A stretch of 64,000 nucleotides of DNA from Homalodisca vitripennis (GCF_021130785.1 NC_060213.1:94232501-94296500); one strand, 5' to 3'; numbered from the stretch's first letter, positions 11,910-23,632 are shown. The notes: generated by a model from the sequence alone, not told the origin. Made by a program: numbers and translations.

Positions 11910-13823
11910 TGCCACCCCTCCTCGCGGGTTAGCAATATTGTCGGCCTCGCTCAGTGGAGAAGGGCGTGAGTATTGGTAGAGCGCCAGGACAACCAAGTTC
12001 TTGCGCAGTGACAGAGGACTACTAAGATTGACGGATACCCAGATGGTTACGGTTTGCTCGGTAATAAGGGCGCCACCTTGTTGATGGGGTGTGATAGTCG
12101 CAGGTCTCCAACAAGGAACAGTTTCCTGCCCTCAGGTATGCTCAATCGAGACCACTACAATGCACACAAGAACTATTAGGTTTACGACACTAAGCCTTAG
12201 GTACTTAAATTAGCCACAGATTTCGGTTGATTATTTTCAAATAGTAAGTTGCAAGGTCTTTAATTAAATATCAGGCAATTAGAAATTAAAACCAATATTT
12301 CACATATTTCATTCTGTATTGCCTATTTCTCTCACAGTGCTAAGGTCTTAAACTAAATAAACAAATATATATTTAACTTAACTTAAACTTAACTCGTTGG
12401 CCAATTGAAATAAAAATACGAAAAATTATTACGGTAGGAGCGCTCCGATTACTAATACAAAATTACAGTGGCCAAAATCATGATGACCATATTCCTGAAC
12501 TACAAAATTACAAAACAATAATTCACATGAATACATAATGGCTAGACATTAAATTAAAGTTGAGTCCCATTTGTCAAAGTCGGAACTGGATCCACCCTGA
12601 TGCAGTTATTCAGGCCTAGTCCGATAGGTAGAGGCTCCACAATGACATTGACGGAGTTAGTCCGACCTCCCAGGGGAGCACGATGGAATAAGTAGTGTAA
12701 AGTCTACTCACCAACTGGGCGGACCCAGAACACACACACGAGCCGTCGATTGTATCGTCCGTGTAATCCAATATTGAAACTTTAATTTCATAAAGTCAGT
12801 TTTATTCATTTTCTGCCGCTCATTGAAATCAGTAAACACTACTTATAATCAATCATGAAAACAATGTCAAACTTAACTTAAAAGAAACCAGCTGACTAAA
12901 ACAGCAACATCTGTCACTATTGTTGGTGTGTCTAACATACTCGTCTTTAGCTTACAGCGGCCAGTAAAATGTAAAGAAACGTTTAATGTATAAACATAAG
13001 TACATTAAAAAGCGCAGAATCTGCCAATTACAATGATATACAATATTGGTCTTAAACACAAAGCATAATTATTCTGACACAGAAAAAATTAATTACGTTT
13101 GTTCTTACTTAAACTAATTAATTACAATAATTATAGTAAAGTGTATTGAAGTATTAACATAATGCATTAATGTATGCACTTTCACGGCAATGGTAGGTAT
13201 AAATTTCATGACAACTGCCTTTACATTATTCTGAGTAAAACTAAATAATATACAAACATTAGGACATAAAGTTACCGATTCAATTATGTATAGAACAGTT
13301 AACAAGTTAGTAAGGAAATTTATGAGAGACGATGCAATTGTTACGAGATAATATCTCGGCCTAATTATGTCAATTTACAGAAACAATTTGTGGTTACAGT
13401 ATTTGACACTATGAACACGTATTTACAACTATTTATCTCCGTGAACTATTAAAAGACTAGATTAGTATTAATTTATTACAGATAACGTATTAATTTCCTA
13501 CGTTTATCGACAGGACTTGACAATCTTACTACGAGGCCCAAGGCTTAGTTTACCGTAGATATTTAATTCTGTAAAGACATAATTATTATACTGAAATTTT
13601 ACTAACTGTCATACGCAAGCGACAAAATATCAATGGCATGGTAATGGCTCACCTTAGCCTAACTCCTTTATTTGAACAGCTGATTGGCGTCTAATCAGTG
13701 ACCGTTCTGTTATTGCAGCAACAATGAATGCGCGCTTCTTCATTTGGATGTAAAATTTCGTTATGTAGAGTGATTAGTTCTACATAACAATTGCTCAGGT
13801 AAAACAGAAAAGTACACGTCACA
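11910..13823 (-). repeat. Downstream (3') LTR of element A
   Basis: This is a direct copy of 18985-20899. I count eight substitutions and one single-base indel between the two. Short frames within it (such as 13114-13305) are not genes. At its edge an inverted repeat with 10-base arms lies at 13760-13769 and 13779-13788. Confidence 0.96.
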
Positions 13824-13837
13824 AACACCCCCCATCC
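13824..13837 (-). promoter_or_regulatory. Polypurine tract of element A
   Basis: In element orientation a purine-rich GGATGGGGGGTGTT lies immediately before the downstream LTR. This is the expected primer for plus-strand DNA synthesis in an LTR element. Confidence 0.75.
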
Positions 13838-13861
13838 GGCAGAAAATTTCCCAAATTTTCT

Positions 13862-14425
13862 TCACTGCCGAAATTTCTTAAAGTCCGACACATGCCACTG
13901 GCCTATCTTCTTGCCGTCCATGTCCGCCAGCTTATAGATCAGAGGAGATACCTGTTCAACTATTACGTAGGGTCCAACATAGCGTGGTGCTAGTTTGGCT
14001 GCAAAGTAGTTAGTAGCATCAGACTGTACAAAGTTTCTTTTCAAGACGACGCCTCCCACTCTATAAGTCACAGGTCGTCTGCGCAGGTTATAGCGTTTAG
14101 CATTTTTTTCATGGGCTGTTTTCAGTCTCTCTGAAACCTCTTGGAATATGTCCTTAAGCTCTCGTAGTTTCTCACTAAAGGGACCACAATCCTCAGTAGA
14201 GGGTACACCCGAAACATCGTTAAGAACTTCATATCCGTCTTCCGACGTAGCGAGTTCTCGCCCAAAGTTCAAAAACGCGGGTGAATGCTGTGTCACCTCA
14301 TGATGCGCGGTGCGGAGTGCAAAACCTATTTTTGGAATGAATTTGTCCCATTCCCGGTGGTTGTCTGTTACATAAGCTCGCAACATAGCAACGATATCCC
14401 GATTAACCCTCTCTGCCGGGTTCGC
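13862..14425 (-). pseudogene. Element A integrase, C-terminal part after a stop
   Basis: This continues the pol frame directly after the in-frame TAG at 14426-14428. The first residues after the stop include AERVNRDIV, which holds the third acidic residue of the integrase DDE triad. The C-terminal part has the GPY/F-type module (LAPRYVGPYVIVEQVSP) and ends in WHVSDFKKFR, a usual ending for Gypsy integrases. No chromodomain follows. The first ATG inside the segment is at 14386. Because the stop separates two catalytic aspartates from the glutamate, no active integrase can be made by simple translation. Confidence 0.9.
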
Positions 14426-16744
14426 CTATGGGTGTCGACTTGCGTTCAGTAGTATCTTGACATTGTACTGTTTGGCAAGGTCCTTCACTGGTTTCCCGAT
14501 GAACTCAGACCCGTTATCACATATGAAGTACCGTGGTACTCCGTAAACCATAAAGATGTCCTCTTCCAGGTGTTGAGACACGAGCCTTGCCGTAGCAGCT
14601 CGGAGAGGTCGTAGGACTGAGTACTTAGTAAACGTGTCAGTAATAACCAACAGGTACTTAAAGCCTCTTACTGATCGTGGCAGAGGGCCAATCAGGTCTG
14701 CAGCGATCATCTGCCATGGAGAATCAACTGCACGTCTGCTGCCCATAAAGCCCGCAGGGAGTTGTTGGTCGTACTTAGTCCGTTGACATACAGCACATTT
14801 TGAAACATAAGTGGCTACATCCTTCCGCATTTTTGGCCAATAGTACAGCTGTTGGATACGTTTATAGGTCTTTGACACACCTTGATGTCCAGCAGTTGGA
14901 GTATCGTGGCATTCGAACAAGGCCTGGGATCTGAGATCTTTTGGAAGTACCAATCTCCAGTTATCTTGGTGAAGCGAGGGTTCCAGTGTGCTCACATTCT
15001 TCCACAGTTTCTCCTCCTGAGTTCGCCACTGACAATATTTTTGAGGGCCCATTTTAACCTTGTGCAACATTCCTTTGTACCAATGGTCCTGTATTGTAGC
15101 TGGTATCTCAATCAAGTCACAATGAATCACGTCTGGATGAGAGGGTTCAGTCGATATCGGTGGAGTGGTCCGAGAGAGAAGATCTGGCACAACGTTCTCT
15201 TGCCCCTTACGGTGTACTAGGTGAAAATCATAGGGCTGCAATCGCAGAGCCCAACGAGCCAGACGTCCTGTCGGGTCCTTCAAGTTACTTAGCCAAAGCA
15301 AACTATAGTGGTCTGTCACGACCGTGAACCTGGTTCCTTCCACGTAAGGCCGGAATTTCTCCACAGCAAAGATCACCGCAAGGCACTCCCTTTCAGTGGC
15401 CGAGAAGTTCTGCTCTTGCCGAGTTAATGTGCGGCTGGCATAGGCAACAACACTTTCTCCTTGCTCACTGTCTTGGCTAATAACAGCGCCGATCCCCACG
15501 CCTAAGGCGTCACAGGAGATTGTGAAAGGCTTCGAAAAGTCTGGACAGGATAATATTGGAGCGCTAATCAGGCAGGATTTTACGTCCTGGAAGTCCATCT
15601 CGGCTTCTGGAGTCCATTCGAACTGATTTCTCCGTTTCAGTAAGGAAGTCAAAGGAGTCATACGTGACGCGAAGTTGGGAATGAAGCGTCTGTACCACGA
15701 GGCCATTCCAGTAAATTGACGAACCTCCTTTTGGTTCCGGGGGATTGGGATATCCACAATCGCCTTTACCTTTTTAGGGTCGACTCGCAAACCCTCCCCA
15801 CTGACAATATAGCCCAGGTACTTCAGTTCTCTCCTGCAAAACTTGCACTTTTCTCTATTGAGGGTGAGCTTTGCTTCACGAACTCTTCTAAATATCTCTT
15901 TCAAGGTTTTCAGATGGGACTCAAATGTAGATGTCACAACTATAATGTCGTCTAGATAGACGAAGACATTCGGCTCCAGCTCTGGTCCCAAGACTGTGTC
16001 TACGAAGCGCTGCCATGTTGCGGGAGCTCCGCACAGACCAAAGGGCATCGTGACGAACAGGTATAAGCCACGACCCGGTATTGCAAACGCGGTCTTCTCC
16101 TTACTTGCCTCGTCTAGTTTAATTTGCCAATAGGCGCTCTTAATGTCCAGGCTAGATAAGAATCGAACATCTCTCAATCTATCCAGGATAGCGGTCACCT
16201 GTGGTAGAGGGTAGGCGTCCTTTCGGCTCACTGCATTCACCGCCCTGAAGTCCACAACAAACCTTTTACTGCCATCAGGTTTATCCAGTAACATAATTGG
16301 CGAGGACCAGGCGCTTTGTGAAGGCTCTACAACCCCTAACTGCAACATGCGGTCTAGCTCCTCATTGATGAGTTTTTGACGAGCAGGGGATACATTGTAG
16401 TACCGCTGTTTGATTGGTGGCACACCCCCAGTGTCGATGACGTGCTTCACACGGTCTGTTCTACCCAATGTTGATGGCTCAACCTCGAAATGCTCCTCGA
16501 GAAGATCTTGTAGCCGTTTTCTCTCTGCTAGAGTTAGATTGTCTTCCAATGTGATTCCCTCAACATAACCACAAAATAAATTCACACTCTTCGTTGCAAA
16601 GTCCCACTTCCGATTGCGCATATCCGCAACAATGTGCATTATTTCCCAGAAGTCGATGCCTAGGATTAAGGTATGCTGCAGTGATGGTACAACGCAAACC
16701 TTTAGACTTTTAGATGGGTAGATTGACAAAGCCCTGGACCTCAT
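14426..16744 (-). pseudogene. Element A pol: reverse transcriptase, RNase H, integrase N-terminus
   Basis: The frame is 772 codons. Residues 1-35 are the end of the protease domain (LILGIDFW). The reverse transcriptase spans about 95-330 with box A FLSSLDIKSAYWQI (D200) and YLDD at 263-266, all intact. RNase H spans about 400-525 (SCDA, ERECLAV, VVTDH, VVPDLLSR). The integrase has an HHCC zinc finger (about 613-653) and DDE residues in AADLIGPL (D683) and ICDNGSEF (D743). It overlaps the gag-protease frame by 35 bases in a different frame, with no spacer, so expression as a fusion is expected. The frame ends at an in-frame TAG (14426-14428). Apart from these breaks it looks like a recently active copy. 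Confidence 0.93.
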
Positions 16745-18536
16745 GGCGTGTTGAGTCGGCTGTTTCTACAAAGCGTCCACTGGCACTCTGAAGGCGAGCG
16801 GGAAACTGATTCAAAATCCACATTCCATGTCCACCTAAAAACGTTTGGGAAGCTCCCGAGTCTAAGAGGGCGGTAACTTCACGGCCAAACACCCTCACTT
16901 TCAAATAAGGCCTATGGTCTTCTTGTTGGCTATGAATGACATAGTTTATGGCCGGGATGGTCTCAGTATCCAAGGAGCCAGAACCACCTACTTCCTTTCT
17001 GACCCCTTGCCTTGCCCGTTTTTTTGAGCAGCATTTTACACAGTCTCGTTTAAATACGTCCTCCTTTCCACAACCAAAACAAAACCTTCGTTTTGGTTTA
17101 CTACAAAACCTGAAGCGGTGGCCCTTATCTCCACAATTCCAGCAGACAGGGTCCTGGCGGTCTGAATTTGCAGACTGTACGCTGGCCACACGTCCGGATA
17201 AAGGTTTTCGTGGGTGGTTCTGATCGTGATAAGCAAGGTCCGGTTCAAGGGTATTTTCCCTTGTAGTTGCGGGCCTTATTCTAACCATACTTAGTCGGCC
17301 CGCTTCGGCTCTACGTCCCATGGATCTCAACTGTTCAAGAGTTTGAATGCTGCAAAGTGCCAATCGATCTTGCAGCTGAGGGTGCAGGTTATTATAGATC
17401 TGTACTAAGCGAGTAGGTTCAGGAACAGCTACTGCTAATCTTCCATATAAACCCTCCATAGCGGCTATATACAGATCTAGCGGCTCATTATCTCCCTGCA
17501 GCCGGTTAAAGATTTCCTGATGAAGTCTTATGTCATAATCCGCAGGCTGAAAGACTTCTTTGAGCTCCCTCGTCAACTGATGCCATGACTGAATCCGAAT
17601 AGACGCAGCACGGTACCAGACAAGCGCTGATCCGGCAAATAAATCAACCGCAGACTCATATAGCTCTTGATGTGTGACTCCTCTTGCCCGACGAAGTTCT
17701 TCTACTCTCTCAAGAAATGCAGCGATACTTGGTCCGGAGTTGTCAAACTTTAGCCCCCACTTGTAGACTGGGACATATCTGGGCCGGGAACTAGCGCCTG
17801 TGTCGTTTCGACTTAGTGAAAATCTGGGAAGGTAGTCGTCCTCTGGAGGTCCTCTTCTTTCTTGACCTCTCAATTCCTCGTGCGGGATTCTTTCTTCTGT
17901 TCTCTGCTGAGGTCCTCGAAGTCGCAGTTCTTCTAACTTCCGTTTCTCTTCTTGCTGTCTTCGGGCTTCTTGCAGTCGTCCTTCTTCTTGTTTCCATCTT
18001 GCCTCCTGTTTTCTTCTTTCTTCTTGTAGTTTTCTCTCTTCCTTTTGGAGCCATTCCTCTTGGTGACGCCTTTCCTGTTGTAGTTTTCTTTCTTCCCTAT
18101 TCCGCCATTCCTCTAGAAGTTTCCTTTCTGTCGCCAGGTTCTCGTCGTCTTCAGTGGTTTTATTTGGTTTAAATGCCAACTCTAAAGTTTTGGGCAGTTC
18201 AAAATTAGTTTCTTGCGCTCCATCCTCTGGTAGTTGAAGCTGTTGAAAACCACCTGCCGATGTCCTGGGATCCGGTTGGTTCTTCGAATCAGAAGTCCCT
18301 CTAAAAGAATCTAATAGCTCCTTACTTCTACTCAGCAACTTTTCCTTACTTTCCGATTGCTCACTATCGGAAGATGCTCCAATCGGAATTCTCTCCACTC
18401 GGAGATACAAATGCCAAAGACGAGCCACAATACGATGAAACTCGTTGTCATTATTCGTGCCTTCGTAATCACTCACTAGCGAAGATAAGTCCTGGTACTT
18501 CCCTTCGCATTCCTCCAACTCCGCATCGGCATCCAA
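16710..18536 (-). pseudogene. Element A Gag with fused protease
   Basis: The open frame covers 608 codons, but its first codon is TTG. The true Gag start is more likely the ATG at 18685-18687 in a neighbouring frame (see the SAP-like entry). Order: acidic N-terminal part, a long Glu/Arg/Gln-rich coiled coil (about 136-205), a retrotransposon Gag/capsid domain (about 255-410, with GSALVWYRA), a CCHC zinc knuckle CWNCGDKGHRFRFC (465-478), a second Cys-rich knuckle-like segment lacking the histidine (about 485-503), and an aspartic protease core ALLDSGASQTFLGG (DSG near 559). The last protease segment lies in the pol frame, one base out of register near 16710-16720. Gag would package element RNA in virus-like particles in the cytoplasm. 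Confidence 0.92.
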
Positions 18537-18567
18537 AGAGTTTACAACGGTTTCATCAACCTGGGTA

Positions 18568-18687
18568 TCAGCCGAAAAAACATTGAGTCAGACACTTCCT
18601 CAGTTCATTAGCGTTGCCATCGGTATCAACATTCCTAATTTTAAGTTCGTAGATAAGCTCAGTCTTACGAAGATGATACGCATTCAT
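18568..18687 (-). pseudogene. Element A Gag N-terminus, SAP-like domain
   Basis: From the ATG at 18685-18687 a 39-codon frame reads LRKTELIYELKIRNVDTDGN and ends with a stop at 18568. The spacing of leucines and the turn glycine match the SAP helix-loop-helix motif, found at the N-terminus of many Gypsy Gag proteins. The frame is one base out of register with the large Gag frame, and the shift falls at a run of six identical bases (18575-18580). It lies about 280 bases after the primer-binding site, where Gag should begin. I read it as the true N-terminus, cut off from the rest. Confidence 0.7.
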
Positions 18688-18963
18688 CGTGAGGTAGGAT
18701 ACTAAAAATTCACCAGATAACCAGAATAATTCATACAGCCCACATGGAAATATCACCTCGCACTAATTTTAGCCAATCCTAAAAATGCAGTTCTCTCCAA
18801 CCAAACAATAACACTAGAATGCAACCAACGATTAACAAGACATTACCAGTGTTTCCCAATACTAACAAACAACAAAAATACTAAATACTATCTTTCAAAA
18901 ATATTTACACCACAAGTTCAATAAAATTTTATATTCTGTGAAAGTCAGGTGCTAACACAAGGG

Positions 18964-18981
18964 GCCCCACGTTGGGCGCCA
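18964..18981 (-). promoter_or_regulatory. Primer-binding site of element A, tRNA-Lys(CUU) type
   Basis: In element orientation TGGCGCCCAACGTGGGGC begins three bases after the LTR. Its complement, ending ...GGGCGCCA, matches the 3' end that I recall for insect tRNA-Lys with the CUU anticodon. It is expected to prime minus-strand DNA synthesis. Confidence 0.85.
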
Positions 18982-18984
18982 GTT

Positions 18985-20899
18985 TGCCACCCCTCCTCGC
19001 GGGTTAGCAATATTGTCGGCCTCGCTCAGTGGAGAAGGGCGTGAGTATTGGTAGAGCGCCAGGACAACCAAGTTCTTGCGCAGTGACAGAGGACTACTAA
19101 GATTGACGGATACCCAGATGGTTACGGTTTGCTCGGTAATAAGGGCGCCACCTTGTTGATGGGGTGTGATAGTCGCAGGTCTCCAACAAGGAACAGTTTC
19201 CTGCCCTCAGGTATGCTCAATCGAGACCACTACCATGCACACAAGTACTATTAGGTTTACGACACTAAGCCTTAGGTACTTAAATTAGCCACAGATTTCG
19301 GTTGATTATTTTCTAATAGTAAGTTGCAAGGTCTTTAATTAAATATCAGGCAATTAGAAATTAAAACCAATATTTCACATATTTCATTCTGTATTGCCTA
19401 TTTCTCTCACAGTGCTAAGGTCTTAAACTAAATAAACAAATATATATTTAACTTAACTTAAACTTAACTCGTTGGCCAATTGAAATAAAAATACGAAAAA
19501 TTATTACGGCAGGAGCGCTCCGATTACTAATACAAAATTACAGTGGCCAAAATCATGATGACCATATTCCTGAACTACAAAATTACAAAACAATAATTCA
19601 CATGAATACATAATGGCTAGACATTAAATTAAAGTTGAGTCCCATTTGTCAAAGTCGGAACTGGATCCACCCTGATGCAGTTATTCAGGCCTAGTCCGAT
19701 AGGTAGAGGCTCCACAATGACATTGACGGAGTTAGTCCGACCTCCCAGGGGAGCACGATGGAATAAGTAGTGTAAAGTCTACTCACCAACTGGGCGGACC
19801 CAGAACACACACACGAGCCGTCGATTGTATCGTCCGTGTAATCCAATATTGAAACTTTAATTTCATAAAGTCAGTTTTATTCATTTTCTGCCGCTCATTG
19901 AAATCAGTAAACACTACTTATAATCAATCATGAAAACAATGTCAAACTTAACTTAAAAGAAACCAGCTGACTAAAACAGCAACATCTGTCACTATTGTTG
20001 GTGTGTCTAACATACTCGTCTTTAGCTTACAGCGGCCAGTAAAATGTAAAGAAACGTTTAATGTATAAACATAAGTACATTAAAAAGCGCAGAATCTGCC
20101 AATTACAATGATATACAATATTGGTCTTAAACACAAAGCATAATTATTCTGACACAGAAAAAATTAATTACGTTTGTTCTTACTTAAACTAATTAATTAC
20201 AATAATTATAGTAAAGTGTATTGAAGTATTAACATAATGCATTAATGTATGCACTTTCACGGCAATGGTAGGTATAAATTTCATGACAACTGCCTTTACA
20301 TTATTCTGAGTAAAACTAAATAATATACAAACATTAGGACATAAAGTTACCGATTCAATTATGTATAGAACAGTTAACAAGTTAGTAAGGAAATTTATGA
20401 GAGACGATGCAATTGTTACGAGATAATATCTCGGCCTAATTATGTACAATTTACAGAAACAATTTGTGGTTACAGTATTTGACACTATGAACACGTATTT
20501 ACAACTATTTTTCTCCGTGAACTATTAAAAGACTAGATTAGTATTAATTTATTACAGATAACGTATTAATTTCCTACGTTTATCGACAGGACTTGACAAT
20601 CTTACTACGAGGCCCAAGGCTTAGTTTACCGTAGATATTTAATTCTGTAAAGACAAAATTATTATACTGAAATTTTACTAACTGACATACGCAAGCGACA
20701 AAATATCAATGGCATGGTAATGGCTCACCTTAGCCTAACTCCTTTATTTGAACAGCTGATTGGCGTCTAATCAGTGACCGTTCTGTTATTGCAGCAACAA
20801 TGAATGCGCGCTTCTTCATTTGGATGTAAAATTTCGTTATGTAGAGTGATCAGTTCTACATAACAATTGCTCAGGTAAAACAGAAAAGTACACGTCACA
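18985..20899 (-). repeat. Upstream (5') LTR of element A
   Basis: The LTR is 1,915 bp, starting TGTGACG in element orientation and ending TGGCA. It should carry the promoter for the element, but I cannot place a TATA box with confidence. An inverted repeat with 10-base arms lies at 20836-20845 and 20855-20864, close to the outer edge. The minus-strand frame 20189-20494 inside it is not conserved as coding, because the other LTR has an indel within it. Confidence 0.96.
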
Positions 20900-21290
20900 G
20901 CACCCACCCTAACATAGTACTCATTTAATGTGTTAGCTACATTATTTATATCATTAGTCTCAATATTAATTTTGCCATCCAGAAACTGTTGAATAGGAAA
21001 GGAATCTTTTTTTTATTCATGTACATAATTTCAGCAATATTTTTTAACAATAGCTTATTATTATTTTTCAAATCATTAATTTTATTTCTACAATACATAT
21101 ATTTAGCCAATTTAATAGTTTTATTTCATAGATTTCTATAGTGCTTGAAATGGGATTTTAACATTGTAATAAAAGGCCGGCCATTGAGCTGCTTACACAT
21201 TCTATCTCTAACTAGAATTAATTTAATTAGTCCAGCGGTAACCCACGACTTTAGCTTGACGTGCTTAAAAGAAATTGGGTTCTTATTAAT
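20900..21290 (-). mobile_element. Non-LTR retrotransposon, 5' remaining part
   Basis: This continues the non-LTR element across the Gypsy insertion. On the minus strand 20905-21275 reads in broken frames as the linker between endonuclease and reverse transcriptase, including WVTAGLIKLILVRDRMCK and, nearer the insertion, NDINNVANTLNEYYVRV. These resemble the WITxGLxxSIxxRDxLYKK and IANxLNxYF segments of Jockey/CR1 type ORF2 proteins. The element is truncated 5' near 21290, without its endonuclease. GCAC at 20900-20903 is the target duplication of element A. Confidence 0.8.
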
Positions 21291-21299
21291 ATATAATAA

Positions 21300-21475
21300 A
21301 AATATATTATAAATTGATATTGTATTTCGTAATATTATGTATTCCTGCTGTTAAGCGGATGATAATAGTTCAATCGTAAGTGTAACTATGATAATAACTG
21401 TTAGCTCCAATTAAAATTCTCATTAGTTTTAGCAATTTAATCAAGCACTTTAGTTATCAACTTCGCAATGCAAGA
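21300..21475. other. AT-rich flank of the non-LTR insertion
   Basis: This is ancestral sequence of array copy 1. It probably corresponds to 49070-49300 in array copy 2, with low similarity. No feature is seen. Confidence 0.35.
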
Positions 21476-21480
21476 TAAAA

Positions 21481-21660
21481 TCAATACGTTCCGTTTATTA
21501 ATATTGAAACTGATTTAAAATTTGCAGAAAAGCAATATCCGGTTCATACTCATTATTAGTTACATCCCGTTCATCAATAATATATTGCTTTGTTTGTTGC
21601 ACGCACATAATCTCCGTATATGGTCGTAATACAAATACTTTATTCGTGTTTACTACGATA
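21481..21660 (-). pseudogene. Degenerate odorant-receptor-like C-terminal exon, array copy 1
   Basis: On the minus strand 21540-21481 reads GYCFSANFKSVSILINGTY and then TGA. Array copy 2 (49371-49308) has the equivalent peptide ending LINGTYSF. Insect odorant receptors end their penultimate exon with a motif like N-(L/V)-x-(S/T)-F-x-x-(I/V)-(I/L)-N-x-(S/T)-Y-S-(F/Y), which this resembles. The upstream part (21540-21660) aligns at DNA level with copy 2 but contains stops and indels in copy 1. No function should be assumed. Confidence 0.4.
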
Positions 21661-21943
21661 ATCCATCCTGTATTTGAAATTGTAGTAGTTCAGATATTAA
21701 GGACATTGTATATAATAAATTTTACATGTATTAAGATATTTAAAAAATAAAACGTTACGTTAACGTTAAATATATAGCAAAGGAAAGGTCATATTTAAAT
21801 CAAAAATATTTACGAATTAACTATATAGAACAATTATGTTTGAAATTAATATTTTTGCCAGCTATTATTGTATGCCAATGTAGCTGCAATTTGTTATATA
21901 TCGAACCATTTGGTTTTATCACAACAGTTAAAGGTTCATTAGA

Positions 21944-22165
21944 ATATCATTTGGGAAAATCTGTGACCTCGTCGTATATTCCACGTGGCGGGTATATTGC
22001 ATCTTTCTTCCTAGAATCCGCATAAAAGAAAAGAGTGTAGTGTAATTTTTTCATTAACTTCGATAACTATTTCAAGTAGTATGAGTTCCAATAATTTTAT
22101 ATTACACGGGTATTTTTTTCGATTCTATTTGGAAAGTATTTAGCGTTTATTTTATTAATACCGTC
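21944..22165. repeat. Local direct repeat, unit 1
   Basis: About 220 bp is repeated at 22409-22625. The first 76 bases, from ATATCATTTGGGAAAATC onward, differ at only about three positions; the rest is about 85-90% identical by eye. The segment belongs to the exon-like block shared with 52140 and 63785. Confidence 0.85.
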
Positions 22166-22391
22166 TCAATTAGGCAGAGACAGGCCGCTGTTTAAACAAA
22201 ATAAAGCAATCAATTCATTGCTCCTTTTCAAATCAAGAAATTCACACATTATATTGGTGCTTAGAAAAAACTCTAATTTTTTAAATACATAAGCTTATTC
22301 CATGTCTACAAGTTTAAGTTCGAGCATTGATGTTATCGAAGAAACAAAACTCGACATTGCAAGACAACGGATGGTGTGTAGTATTGAACAC

Positions 22392-22625
22392 AGCGACAGT
22401 GAGAGAGGATATCATTTGGGAAAATCTGTGACCTCTTCGTATATTCCACGTGCCGGGAATATTGCATCTTTCTTCCTAGAATCCGTAAAGAGAAAGAAAA
22501 GAGTGTAAAGTGTAAATTTTCCATTAACTACTATTTCAGGTAGTATGAGTTCCAATAATATTATATTACACGTTTATTTATTTTGGATTCTATTTGGAAA
22601 GTATTTTGCGTTTATGTTATAATAA
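22392..22625 (-). pseudogene. Exon-like block, array copy 1 (local repeat unit 2)
   Basis: The block is related to 21944-22165 (local duplicate), 52100-52260 (array copy 2) and 63780-63900 (next copy). Minus-strand readings in a shared frame give GTWNIRRGHRFSQMISSLTV here and FTQMISS at 52.1 kb, and a longer uninterrupted frame at 63.8 kb. This suggests a former exon of an unidentified gene family. The plus-strand frame 22302-22508 (ending ASFFLESVKRKKRV) is a competing reading but is not kept open in the 52 kb copy. Confidence 0.3.
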
Positions 22626-22764
22626 CGTGTCCTGAAACTAGTATAAAGCGGTAAATATGATAGGACAAAGTTTAAATAAAATATTTAACATAGAGGATTA
22701 CGTGAAATGTTTATGTTACTTTCATATAATGCGCAAAGTTAGGGATGAAATACTTGATACAATT

Positions 22765-23612
22765 TGAAACCGTACATCGCCGCTCGCACACCCACAGCAA
22801 ACCATCAGGGAAGCGCGCGCCCATGGTGGCGAACGGGATGCCGGATCAAAACAAAACTAGGTAAAAAAGAACACCGTGGTCAGTATACTTAGGTTCATTT
22901 ACTAAGACACCGCATAGGCCTATCCAGTCAAAAAATATATAAGTATATATACTATAAATAAAAAAAAAATAAAAAGTGCCTGCAGTAGTATACCTCAAAC
23001 AATCCTCGTCAGGTGCACCTGCATACAAAAATTAGAAACGCCATAATTTGAAACAAGAAATGCCAATTCCACCCGGTATCCTTCGGCTAAGGGCGGGCTC
23101 CTAATGAAATCCAAGAAATAACTAAATAATATCTAAAACTAACTTAAAATTAAATAACAAAATATAAACTATATATATGGCAACAATAACAATAACAAAT
23201 AAATAAAGAATATGGGCAGGGTATCACAGATGTTGACTAGTAGAAATGTCCATCATGGTGGCCGTCCTTCAGCAGAGCGCAAAATCGAAGGTTCTCTGCG
23301 ACCACGCATGATGGAGAGATGACAGCAGAAAATCAACTCATCTCCTGGACCTCATCAGTGAGGGGCCGTAAACTTAGCCGCACATGTCAGAAGGAGAATA
23401 GCTCAGCAAAACTAACAAACACTTAAATAAACAAAATATATTAAACTGGAGCTACTCCTAACTTGTACACCACGGCTCGGAGTCTTTGCCACTGTACCGG
23501 AAAGGCCAAACGCCTTCAAATGGTCAGTGGCCTCTGCAGCCAATAAACCACACACACATACACTATATAAAACACACATGAGCCGGGGAGATATAGGTAT
23601 TGAACCGGCTCA
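22765..23612 (-). repeat. Downstream (3') LTR of element B
   Basis: This is a direct copy of 28951-29798 with about four substitutions. It contains a segment (23064-23109, including CAATTCCACCCGGTATCC) that also occurs, diverged, in the element's own leader at 28798-28842. Confidence 0.97.
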
Positions 23613-23632
23613 GACTCCCCCCCCCAAAAGGA
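23613..23632 (-). promoter_or_regulatory. Polypurine tract of element B
   Basis: In element orientation a TTTTGGGGGGGGGAGTC-type purine run directly precedes the LTR. This is the expected primer for plus-strand synthesis. Confidence 0.75.

Larger units (their letters stand above)
11910..20899 (-). mobile_element. Ty3/Gypsy LTR retrotransposon, element A (complete, nested)
   Basis: This is a full-length element of about 8,990 bp read on the minus strand and inserted in a non-LTR element. It has two LTRs of about 1,914 bp starting TG and ending CA, a 4 bp target duplication GCAC, a primer-binding site next to the upstream LTR, a G-rich polypurine tract next to the downstream LTR, and gag, protease, reverse transcriptase, RNase H and integrase in Ty3/Gypsy order. 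There is no envelope gene: the integrase frame ends 38 bases from the LTR. The LTRs differ at about nine positions (about 0.5%), so the insertion is young. The copy is inactive as written because of two frame shifts and one stop. Confidence 0.96.

Noticed and set aside
13824..13861. A third (envelope) gene in either Gypsy element
   Set aside because: Only 38 bases in element A and about 270 bases in element B separate pol from the 3' LTR/PPT, and neither holds a suitable frame.
14882..18172. Plus-strand frames of 80-118 codons inside element A (14882-15220, 15716-15955, 17816-18172)
   Set aside because: They are shadows of the gag and pol frames on the opposite strand; 17816-18172 mirrors the Glu/Arg-rich coiled coil.
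20189..20494. A 101-codon frame inside the element A LTR
   Set aside because: The other LTR copy has a one-base indel inside it and only a 63-codon frame remains, so it is not maintained as coding.
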